From CAYOBW01 sp964402115 (lineage in GTDB: Bacteria; Verrucomicrobiota; Kiritimatiellia; UBA8416; CAYOBW01), in assembly GCA_964402115.1 (NCBI GenBank), contig CAYOBW010000003.1, positions 28,209 to 92,208 of the forward strand: DNA of 64,000 nucleotides. Direction: 5' to 3'. Each line of letters begins with the position of its first letter. Position 1 is the first letter of the stretch. Below are positions 7,508 through 19,500 of this stretch, in pieces. The notes beneath the pieces are model-generated. The model saw only the letters and a list, made by a program, of their open reading frames with translations, had not been told where the DNA came from and did no database searches. The position numbers and the translations under genes were made by a program.

Positions 7508-10500
7508 TCAGGGCACGGGGGAGTAGTCGTCTTTGTTGGGGATGCCGTCGCCGTCGGCATCTTCATCGCCGTCGCGGATGCCGTCGCCGTCGCTATCCAC
7601 GTTGTCCGGCCGCAGTCCGAGAGTGGCTTCAACGGCATCGGGCAATCCGTCGCCGTCCGTATCGGGCAGCGGCACAATCTCGATGTCCCACTGGTGCAGC
7701 GGCTGCCCCGCCGTGCCGCCGAGGGTCAGGCGATAGCGCCCTGCCGCCAGCGGTTGGTCGCCAGTGAACAGGATGGTCCGCCCATCGGCGCCCAGGCTGA
7801 ACTGTCCCGCCACCGGCGCGGTGGTGCCATCGGGTAACACGCGGGTCAGGGTCGCTCCGCCGCTGCTGATCAGCTCGGGTGCCACCGCGGTCTGGAAGGC
7901 GAAGGGCAGATACCGGCCCGTAGCGGGCAACATGCCCGCGACCGCTGGAGTCTCCGCCACGCCACCCAGCAGATCCGGCGCACCCAGCAGCGGATCGTCA
8001 CCGCTCCGCTCCGCGCTCCCGCCCCACGACCAGACGGTCGGGACCCAGAGCCATAGCCGCGGCGCGGCGCCAACAGGCAGTCCCGCGGGCTCGCCTTCAG
8101 CCTCTTCCGTGGGCAGCGTCTCACCTGCGGCGAGCACCGTCTCCCAGCGCCCGCGCAGATCGTAGCCGCTCACGCCACGCCACAGGTTGTCATTGATGCC
8201 CAGGGTGGCCGGCGCGGGAGGCGGCCCAGATGACTCGGGGGCATTGACGGTGACTGTAACCGTCCCGAGCGACGTCAGGCCGGCAGGATCGGCGACCGTG
8301 TATTGGAACGTGTCGGCGCCGAACCAGCCGGCCGCCGGCGTGTAGGTGATTGTTCCGTCGGCGTTGAGCACCAGCGCGCCATGCAGCGGGTACCCGGCCG
8401 TGCCCAGCGCCGGCAACGTCAACGTCAGCGCATCGCCATCCACATCGGCATCGTTCGTGCGCGCGAACACGATCACGGCCAGCGACTGCCCCGTGGTGGC
8501 GGCATCGGCGACAGCCACCGGCGCGTCGTTGACGGGAGACACCACCACGGTCACCGTCGCCAGCGCACTGCCGCCCTGGCCATCCGTCAGCGTGTAGCGG
8601 AACGTGTCCGTGCCGAACCAGTCCGCCGTCGGCGTGTACGTGATCGTCCCGTCGGCGTTCACCACCGCCGTGCCATGCGCCGGCCCGTCGCTCGCTGCCA
8701 CCGTCACGGTCAGCGGATCGTTTTCCACATCGCTGTCGTTCGGCAGCACGGGCACGGTTACGGCCGTGTCTTCGGCCGTGGCCCCAGAGTCAGCAGCGGC
8801 CACAGGCGCGTCGTTCACCGACCGCACCGTCATCGTCACAAGGGCCGTGGCACTGCCGCCCGTACCGTCCGCCAGCGTGTACTGGAAGGTGTCCGTGCCG
8901 AACCAGTCCGCCGCCGGCGTGTAGGTGATCGTCCCGTCGGCGTTCACCACCGCCGTGCCGTGCGCCGGTCCGTCGCCCGCCGCGATGGCGACGCTCAGCG
9001 AATCGCCGTCGACGTCGCTGTCGTTGGCGCGCACGTTCACCGTGCGGGCGGTATCCTCATCGGTCGCCGCCGCATCGGCGCGGGCCACGGGCACATCGTT
9101 CACCGGCAGAACCGTGACGGTCACCAGGGCCGACGAGCTGCCGCCCTGGCCATCGGACAGCGCGTAGCGGAAGGTATCGGTCCCGAACCAATCCGCCGCC
9201 GGCGTGTAGGCGATCGTGCCGTCGGCATTCACGATGGCTGTGCCATGCGCCGGACCGTTGGCCGCCGCAATTGTGACGGTGAGCGGGTCGCCGTCCACAT
9301 CGCTATCGTTCGGCAGGACGGCTAGGGTCACAGCCGTGTCTTCGTTCGTCGTCGCGGAATCGGCCACGGCCGCGGGCGCGTCGTTGACGGGGCGCACCGT
9401 GAGCGTAACGGTGGCTGTGGCGGTCGCTCCGCGGGCGTCGGTCAGGGTGTAGACAAAGGTATCCGTCCCGTTCCAGTTCGCGTCCGGCCTGTACGCCAGC
9501 GAGTAGTCGGCGTTCACCACGACCGTGCCATGTGCCGGCCCGTTCCCGGCGGCGATGCTGACGCTCAGCGCGTCGCCATCCGGGTCGCTGTCGTTGGCCA
9601 GAACCCGCACGGTCACCGAGCCGTCCTCGTCGACGGCAGCCGCGTCGTTCGCGGCCACCGGCGGACGGTTGGCCAGCACGGTGACCGTCACAGTCGCCGA
9701 AGCCGTCCCGCCCTTGCCGTCGGCCAGATCGTACGTGAAGGTGTCCGTTCCGGACCAACCGGCTTGCGGCGTGTAGGTGACCGTACGATCCGCATTGAGA
9801 GCCACCGCACCGTGCGCCGGCGCGCCCGCAACCGGCAGGCTGACCACCAGCGGATCGTTGTCCACGTCACCGTCATTCGTCAGAACGGTGATGATAACGG
9901 CCATGCCCTGGAACGTCGTAGCAGTATCGTCTTGCGGAACCGGAGCATCGTTGACGCTGGTCACGGTCAGCGTCACCGTCACCGCGGCGGACTTGCCGCC
10001 CAGCGCGTCCACGGCCCGGTACATGAAGCTGTCCGTGCCGTTGAAGTCCGTGGCCGGCGTGTACGTGAATGTCCCGTCCGTGTTCAGCGTCAGCGTGCCA
10101 TGCTGCACATCGGTCGCCAGTTCCGCCTTCAGCAGCACGTTGTTCTCACCTGGTGCGCCGCCATGCAGGTCGCTGTCGTTCGCCAGCACCGTTGTGCCGT
10201 TCAGCGTCGTATCCTCGGCCGTCGTCTGCGCATCCGCCACCGCCGCCGGTATGTCGTTGACGCTGGTTACGGTCAGCGTCACCGTCACCGCCGCGGACTT
10301 GCCGCCCAGCGCATCCACGGCCCGGTATGTGAAGCTGTCCGTCCCGTTGAAGTCCGCCGCCGGTGTGTACGTGAAGGTCCCGTCCGCGTTCAGCGTCAGC
10401 GCGCCGTGCTGCACGTTCGCCCCCAACTCCGCCGTGAGCGGCGAGTTGTTCTCCAGCGGCGCGCCGCCATGGAGATCGGTGTCGTTCGCCAGCACCGTCG

Positions 10501-13500
10501 TGCCGTTCAGCGTCGTGTCCTCGCCGATCGTCTGCGCATCCGCCACCACCGCCGGCGCGTCGTTGACGCTGGTTACTGTCAACGTCACGGTCACCGCCGC
10601 AGACTTGCCGCCCAGCGCGTCCACGGCTTTGTATGTGAAGCTGTCCGTCCCGTTGAAGTCCGCCGCCGGCGTGTACGTGAATGTTCCGTCCGTGTTCAGC
10701 GTCAGCGTGCCGTGCTGCACGTCGGTCGCCAGTTCCGCCGTGAGCGGAACGTTGCTCTCGCCCGGCGCGCTACCGTGCAAATCGCTGTCGTTCGCCAGCA
10801 CCGTCGTGCCGTTCAGCGTCGTATCCTCGGCAGTCGTCTGTGCATCCGCCACCGCCGCCGGTTCGTCGTTGACGCTGGTTACTGTCAACGTCACGGTCAC
10901 CGCGGCGGACTTGCCGCCCAGCGCGTCCACGGCCTTGTAGGTGAAGCTGTCCGTGCCGTTGAAGTCCGCCGCCGGCGTGTAAGTGAATGTACCGTCCGTG
11001 TTCAGCGTCAGCGCACCGTGCTGCACGTTCGCCCCCAACTCCGCCGTGAGCGGAACGTTGTTCTCGCCCGGTGCGCCGTCATGCAGGTCGCTGTCGTTCG
11101 CCAGCACCGTCGTGCCGTTGAGCGTCGCATCCTCGGCCGTCGTCTGCGAATCCGCCACCGCCGCCGGTGCGTCGTTGACGCTGGTCACGGTCAGCGTCAC
11201 GGTCACCGCCGCGGACTTGGCGCCCAGCGCGTCCACAGCCTTGTAGGTGAAGCTGTCTGACCCGTTGAAGTCCGCCGCCGGCGTGTATGTAAACGTCCCG
11301 TCCGCATTCAGCGTCAGCGCCCCGTGCTGCACGTTCGTTCCCAACTCCGCCGTGAGCGGAACGTTGTTCTCGCCCGGTGCGCCGCCGTGGGTGTCGTTGT
11401 CGTTCGCCAGCACGGTGGTGCCGTTCAGCGTCGCATCCTCGGCTGTCGTCCGCGCGTCGGCAACCGCGGTCGGCCGATCGTTCACGGAGGCAACGTTGAT
11501 GGTGACCGTGCCCTCCAGGGTCAGCCCGAACTGATCGGTGACCCGAACACCCAGCGTGTCAGCACCGTTGAAGTTCGCGGCCGGCGTGTACCGCCACGTC
11601 GCCCCTGCGCCCGTCAAGGTGCCGTGGGTCGGCATCGACAGAATCTCATAGTACAGCGTGTCGTTCGGCAGGTCGGCATCGCCGACGGGCAGTGTGATGT
11701 CGCGCGCCGTATCCTCCGTGGCCGCCACGCTGGTGGCCGTAAAGAACGGGGCGCTGTTGGCCACCGGACCCACACCGCCAAGCACGGCGAACGTGAACGG
11801 ATCCTCGTCGGGGTCGTTGCTCCGCACGACCACGTCACCCTTGAACAAGCCGGCCGTCGTGGTATCGAGTGCCAGCGTGAGGGTGATGGACTGCCCCGGG
11901 CGCAGGACCAGGGAAGCCGGCACAGTCACCGTGAAACCCGCGGGCGCAACGACGCTCGCCAGGGTCAGCGCCGTGCCGCCCGCGTTCGTCAGCGTGAGGG
12001 TCGTCTCCGGCGCCGGGGCGCCCGTCGCCACGTTGCCCAGCACGATCGGCCGCGTCGCGCCGTCGGTCACCGCCGCGCCGCCAACGGTCACCGCCAGATC
12101 CTGGTCGGGCGCGTTGTCGGTGAAGCTGGCGCTCGCGGCCGCGCTGGCGTTGCCCGCGGCATCCTGCACGGCGCCGGCTGCGAGGTTGACCTGCACCGTA
12201 CCGCGCGTGAGGCGGTCGCCGTCGTCGCTGTACCAGTAGCGCACGCGCCCGCCGCCCAGCTCTTCCACGCGGTCAACGTCCACGCCGGTGACCGTCAGAT
12301 CGGCGGCGTCAAACGCCCCCGCCGCGAACCCGCTGCCGGCTTCGGTCCACTGCACCTCGATATACCCCTCGTCCACGGCGATCGAGCTGCCCGCGATGGG
12401 CGCGGCCAGGGCGCCGGCGGGCGCGGCGGTATCGAGGGTGAGCGAGAGCGAGACCGTCCGCGTGCCCTCGACGTTGGTCCCCTGCACGCGCCACACCTGG
12501 AGCCCTTCGGTCAGCGAGAGGCTGTCGAAGCTGAACTCGCCGGCGGCGTTGGCCGTCGCCGTGCCGTCGTCGAAGCCGTCGCCGTCGAGATCCAGCAGCA
12601 CCTGGAGGTCGGGCTCCGTCACGCCGCTGAGGGTGACCGTGCCGCGGCTCGTGATGCCGTCGCCCGCGGCACCGCTGTCGGATGCGGCGTCGAGGTTGAC
12701 TTCGATATCGGGGCCGACCCCCTCCTCCCAGCGCACGTTGTCCAGGGTCGCCTGGCTCTGGGCCGCCCCGATGCTGATCAGGTCATAGAAGAGGACCACG
12801 GGCGCGCTGGGGGCCACGTCGCGCAGGCTGATGCTGACCTCGATCGGCGCGGCCAGGGACATGACGTCACCGGAGGCGCGAACACCGCGAATGCGGACGC
12901 GGTTGCTGAAGAAGACGTGACCGTCCGCCTGGATGTTCAGCAGCGCGTCGCCGCCGGCCAGGCCGCCCATGGCGCCGAAGGCCGAGGTCAGCGTGGCGCG
13001 CTGGAGCAGGGCCACTTCGAAGGCGTCCGGCGCGGTGCCGGGGTTGGCCGACAGCGTCAGGCTCGAGATGGTGAAGCGCAGCACGCCGATGCGGTCGGGC
13101 AGGTTGAAGGCCTGGGACAGGTCGCTGAAGAGCTGGCCGCCTTCGGAGAGACGCGCCGTGCCGCCTTGCACGCTGACGGCCCCGAACGTATTCCAGCCGA
13201 AGTCCGCGGCAGCAGGGTCGCTGACATCGAAACCGCCGTTGGTGATGTCGTCCGGCAGCGTCTCCGCGAAGTCACCCGCAAAGATCGTGAAGCCCGGCTC
13301 CGGCGCCGCACCAAGCTGGTAGCTGACGCGGGCGATGCCGGGATGCACGGCATTGGCGGCGGCCAGGGCTACGCGAATCACCGATCCATCCAGCGCGGAC
13401 GGTAGACGCCGCTCCCCGAGGCGCAGCGTGGGGGTCATGGCCGACGTCGGGTGGGCAGCGGACTGAGCATGTTCGCGGTCAGCGGCCAGCACCATGTCCA

Positions 13501-16500
13501 CGCCGGGGCCGTCGAAGCGTACGCCGTCGGCATCCTGCGTGACATAGGACAGGAAACCGGAGAACTGGGTGGTGAAGCCCAGCAGGTGACCCACTTCATG
13601 AACGAGCAGCGAGAGGAGGTCGTAACGCAACGCCACGTCGCTGTCCACGGTCGCCTGGTACGCTCGGTCGCCCTGATACAGCGCATACTCGTCGGACGTC
13701 TGCGGCGTCGTATCCATGTACCAGCCCGCGCCGCTGGCATCGCGATCCACGCCGATGTAGCCGGCGACAGGCTCCCCGTGTGCCCCAAACGCCGTGATCG
13801 CGGCATAGCCCAACTGGCTTCCGGCCAAGTCGTGCAGACCAAGCGTCAGCGCAAATGTCGGCGTGTAGCCCAGTGCGCTGGACCACCATGACAGCGCGGC
13901 CTCTCCCAATGCAACGAGCATCGAGTCCGCATTCACGGTTTCAGCCGGGGTTTCCGTGGGCGGCAACGCGACGATTCCGTCCCCCGTACTCGACTCCGCC
14001 TGCAGGGAAATGATCGTTCCCCGATAGCCGCCCGGCATGGCTGTGAACTTGTTGTAGGCGGCATTGATGTCGAGTTTCCCGCTCTTGAAGAACGGCGCAA
14101 ACGCTTTGCCGGCGCCGCTGGGATCCCTCTGCATGGCGTTCAGGATTGTGCGCTCGATGATCGCCTGTGCTTCTCCTACTTGCGCTTGCGCGAGGCCACC
14201 GATCTTAAGGTCTATGTCTGTCGATCCGCCGCGCATGGGCGCTTTAGCCAAATCGGCCGCGCGTCTGAAGGTACGGCCTTCGACGCCAGACGCCCACATG
14301 GCCTGCTGAGCATTCTTGAAACGGGCTCCGGGCATGCCGGCTGTGTAGATATCAAGCACCGCGTCGAGCCGTTCACCCATATCGGAGAGGCGACTTCCCA
14401 GGGATCCCATCAGCTCAATCTGGGACGACGCGGCGGAAAATCCCTGCGTTCCGGTCACCGCCTGCCCGGCTTCCCGCAGCACGGCCATTTGCTCACCCGA
14501 AGCCAAAGTGGCTGTCTTGCTTTCGCGCATCAAGCCGAAGATATTGTCGCTGTGCTTGGCGAATAACTCCTCCACCTTGCTGGCGGCCGCGCCCTGCACT
14601 TCCGGCCATATGCCGCCACTGTTCTTGATTAGTCCGTTGAGTTTCTTGAAGCGATCCTGCGCCTTGAGGTAGAGGACCCGCATCTTGGCGCTGGTTCCAG
14701 GCGTAGCGGCCAGTTTTCCCATTTGCGCGATAGCACCCTCCAACTTGGCAGATGCGGCAGCCGCCTTGGCGTTGAGCATGCTACCCTCGGCGGCGTATTT
14801 AAGGTGTTGCCATTGTCGCGCCTTGAGGACCTTGGCGATTTCTCGTACTGGGTCTTTACCCGCCAGTGTGGCCCTGTTGTAGACTGCGGCCAACTCCGGG
14901 AATTCCTCCAACTTCTGGAAACGATAGAACTCCTTGCCTGTCTCCAACATGCGTTCGTAGGGGCGAACGAGTGTATAGCGAACCCAATCGTCGATACCAT
15001 TGGCGATTCGGGCCGCATCCCCGACTTTGTCGCTGATGCGAAGCCCCTTGACGGCGGCCTTCATGACCGTCCCAAACCCTGATTCGAACACCTTACCCGC
15101 GAAACGCGCCACCTTGCCTACACCGCCAATCAACATGATGGGGTCGAGCACAAAGCTGGCGACGTTACCCACACTCTCGCCGACAGAATAGTAGTCGCCT
15201 GACTCAAGCGCTCCCACGAAGTTGCCCAGGAAGGATGCCACCGCCGGCGCGACGACTTCGGAGGTAGCCGCCCCCACAAGCGCGACGACACCAAAGGCGG
15301 CGGAAGCGATTGACCCCATGCCGTCGCGCTGAGCCCAGTCATACTCCTGGTTGAAGCGCTTCGCCACGATATCCCAAGCCTTGCCGGTCTTGTCGGAACC
15401 GTTCATGTAGTCCTGAATCAGCCAGCTCTGCGGCTTGTACGTGGAGAGCCAGTTCTGGTTGTACGCGAACGCCCCGAAGGCGTCGCCGACTGTCAGCAAG
15501 GTCTCCTTAACCACCGCTTTGCCGATGTCGTAGAGGGCCACGACGCCGTTTCCGAGGGCATTGCCGAAACCTTTCGCGAAATTGGTGATGCCGTAACTGT
15601 CCGGACTCGGCGTAAACAACAGATACGGCTCCGGCAAAGTAACCGTCTTGTTGGGGCTTCCGATTTCCTTCAGTTGCGCGATGACGGCGGGGTCCATGGG
15701 TTGCGATACAGTTCCCGTCGGGTCGGTCATGCCCACCGGGTTGTTCTCGACAAACCGGTAAAGGTTCGTGTCGCCGGCGTCGAGTCCCAGCGGATCAAGG
15801 CTGATGAAACGCCCGCCGACGGGGTCGTAGTAGCGGGCGCGGAAGTAGTAGAGCCCTGTCTCCGCGTCCAACTCACGCCCCTGATAGAGGTACCGCGAGG
15901 TAGTCGTCGGCGTTGACTGCGAGGCCACGCGACCGAAGAGCAAATACTTAATGTGGTTGACCAGAGCGCCGGCATTGTCCACCAGATCCGTGGTGCTGTT
16001 GACCTGGTCTGTCAACCGCCAGAGAACCAACCCTTGGCCGTTATCCTGCGCCAGGGTCTGGTCGGCGCCTTCGCCGCCGAAATAGACCCACGCCAGGGCT
16101 GCATTCGCCGCACCCGGGGCGCGCACGCATTCGACCAGGACATTCACACCGTCGTAGAGGAAGTGCTCGGCTGCCGCGGCGACACCGTCAGTCGGCGTTG
16201 TGTCCACGCGACGCGCTATCCGGCGATCGAGGACGTCGTATGTGTAGTCGGTCCGCTGGCTGAGCGTGTCGTTGTGGTCGTACTCGACGACCGTGGTCAA
16301 GCGATTGCGGTAGTCCCACGTATAGACGCGCTTCGCGCCACCCGCAATGGCCGTTGCTGTCGCCAAGTTGCCAGCTCCGTCGTACGTGTAGGTATACACA
16401 CCATCGGACATGACACGGTTACCGGTGCCCAGCGTCACGTCGGTGCGGTTGCCGTTGGCGTCGTAGGCGTAAATCTCGGCCGCACGGCTATCGCTGTACG

Positions 16501-19500
16501 TGACTCCTGTCACCTGTCCCGAGGCGTCGCGCGCGTAGGTACGGGTACCATCGACGTCCGTGACGGTCATGATTTGCCCGGCAGCGTCATAGGTAAAGGA
16601 GAAGCTGTTCAGGGCCGAAGCGCCCGACGTGTGTACGATCCCTGCGAGCCAGCCGGACTGGGGTTGATAGGTGTAGGTTGTGCTGGTCACAGCCGAACCG
16701 GTGCCCAGCGAAGCGTACCGGTCTACGCCCGTCAGTTGGCTGTCGGCGTTGTAGCTGTAATGCACCGCCTTGTCCTGCAGCCCGGGGCCGAACTGCGACA
16801 TGTCCGTCCGGCGCCGGAGCAGGTCGTAGTCGTAGAGCGAGGTAATGCTGCTGAGGCCCGTCACGCCACCCACCGTGGCAGACATCATCGTGAGGTTGTG
16901 CCCAGCGTCGTACGTGTAGATCAGCACCAGGGTCGGCGCGCCGGGATTGGTCGCATCCTGCCGAATAAGTTGCCCGTCGTCGTTGTACTGGTATACGTAC
17001 GAACTGAAATCATCGTCTGCCGTCAACAACCGACCCTCGGGATCGTACGTCCAATGCGCAGCGTACGATTCGCCAACCCAGACTTCGTCCGTCTTGCGGC
17101 TACGTCTATCGTAGGTGAACCGTCGTGTCCGACCATTTCCGTCTGTGATCGTCTCCGTGTTCCCGGCGTCATCGTACGTGTAAGACGTGCTTCCGGCGGG
17201 TGAGGTCTCGGTCTTAAGCTGGCCACGGTCGGTGTAGGCAAACGTCGTTTCATTGCCGAGGGGATCGGTCACGCTCGTCCGTTCGCCAGCGGCGTTGTAT
17301 TCGTACAGCGTCGTCCCCGTGGGCGTTACTTCCCGAATCAGGCGACCCAGCCTGTCGTAGTACCAGGTTGTCGTGTGGTCATTTCCGTCCGTATACGTAT
17401 TCTGGAGACTGCCGTACGTCCACTCCTGCGTAGCGCCGCCCCGCACGGATTGGAGGGTTTGCCGGTTCAGCCGGTCGTAGTCGTAATCGGTGACTCGACC
17501 CTGCTCATCCATGAGCAGCGTCAGGTTGCCGTTGGCATCATACTCGCGTGCCTCGGACAGGCTGTCGGGACCCGTCACCGTCTTCTGCCGCCCCACCCCA
17601 TCATACGTGAACGTGGTGACGCGCCCGAGTTCATCGCGTACGCTCTGCAGCAGGCCATTGTCGTAATAGAACAGGTTCTGCGTATGACCCATCGCGTCCT
17701 TGATTTCGGTCTGGCGATTCAATGGATCGTATTCGAAGCGTTCAGTCTTCCCGGCGAAGTCGGTGACGGCCTTCACATTGCCAACGGCGTCATACGTGGT
17801 GACACTGGTTGCCCCGGTGGGATCGATGACGTGCGTGCGACGGTTGAGTTGATCGTATCGGTATAGGGTTGCATAGCCGCGCGGGTCAGTGACTGAGGTC
17901 TGATTGCCAGCCTTGTCGTATGTGTATGAGAAGGCCGCCTCGTCGGCTGAACCCTCGGCGTAGGTAATCTTGGTCACTCGATGCAACGCATCGACGTCGT
18001 ACTTCGTGCGGCGTCCCAGCGGATCAATCTCCAGCGTCTTGTCGCCAACCCTGTTGTACTCGTACTGGGTTGTCTCGCCGTCCATGGTTGTCCGCACCAG
18101 GCGACCGAAGGCATCGTACTCGTTTTCCGTCAGCAGGCCGTGCGAGTCGAGGGACCACTCGACCAGCCCGTCGAAGCCATAGGTCCACGTCTGCTGTTCA
18201 GCCGAGCCTTGCGCGCGGATGAGGAGCACTTCGCGGCCTGCGTTGTCGTACGCATGGAACGTCACCGTGCCGTTCCCATCCCACTCTGACACGATGTTGC
18301 CGAAGTCGTCCCGCTCCGTCCGTGTGGTCACACCTTCGGGGCGATTCGTCGCTTTGAGAGAGTTGGCGCCATCGTACTCGAACGTGGTCCTGTTGCGCAG
18401 CGCGTCCTCCTCAGCTTCCAGTCGACCGAGGTCGTCGTAGAAACGCTTCTGGATGACAATTCCACCGCGAGAGACTGACTTGATCCTGTCCCCGTCATCG
18501 TAGGCATACGTCGTCGACCGGTCGAGCGCGTCCGTCACACTCTCGATTCTGCCGAGTTGATCATAGCCTGTGACTTCGGTCTTTCCGTCGGCACGTGTCG
18601 TTACGGTCAAGCGGTTACGCTTGTCGTAGTCGTACCGTGTCGTGCGATTCTCGCCGTCAGTCACGCTCTTGACGTTGCCCACCAAGTCGTATGTCTGCGA
18701 GACAACGACCCCGAGCGGGTAGGTCGTGGTGATGACCCGATTGAGGGCGTCGTAGCCGTAGCTGGTTACATTCCCTTCGCTGTCGGTCTGCGACTGCAGC
18801 CGGCCCTTGGCATCGTAGTCAAGCTTCTCCTGAACAGTCTGCCCGCCACCCGTGTAGGTGATCGTGCGCACCCGATTAAGTGCGTCGTACGTGTACGTCT
18901 TGACGAGCCCTCGCACATCCGTCTCGGTCTTGACGTTGCCGAGCAGGTCGTAGGTGTAGCTGGTGGTGCCTTCCCCCGTGATGACGGAGGTCCTGCGGTT
19001 CATCTTGTCGTATTCGTATCGCTTAAACTGGACGCCGCGTCGCTCTGACTCCAAGTTGCCATACTTGTCGTAGGCGTAGGCGGTCGTTGCCTCCCGGTCC
19101 GTGCCGACGGCGTCGACCGTGCTCGCCACGCGGGCGGTGGCAGGGTCGTACTCCGTCCCCGTCACGACTCCGCCCGCGCTGCGGTGCTCCAGAAGCAGAC
19201 CGGCCGGGTCGTAGTCAAAGGTTTCGTACGTGCCATCCGGAAGGTCTACACGGGTCCGCCGATTCAGCGGGTCGTAGGTGCTCTCGGTCTCGCGATTCAA
19301 GGCGTCGATGAAGAAGGTCTGATTGCCGTTCTCGTCGTACTTGAACGTGTGCTGTGTGCCGTCCGCGAACTTGACCCCCGTCCGCCGGCCCGCGTCATCG
19401 TAAGTGAATTCCGTGCGCCGCCCCTCCGGGTCCACTTCCGCCTTCACACGTCCTACCTTGTCGAGTTCGTATGTGGTTGTAGCGGTGTTGGAAACGGTTT

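Noticed and set aside
9949..11478. Regular repeats reminiscent of a CRISPR array
   Set aside because: The period is 306 bases and in frame with protein domains; there are no short repeats with unique spacers and no cas genes.
13990..15711. Toxin domain after the RHS core
   Set aside because: No nuclease, deaminase, ADP-ribosylation or pore-forming motif is recognisable and no immunity-like gene follows, so I call only an unknown helical region.
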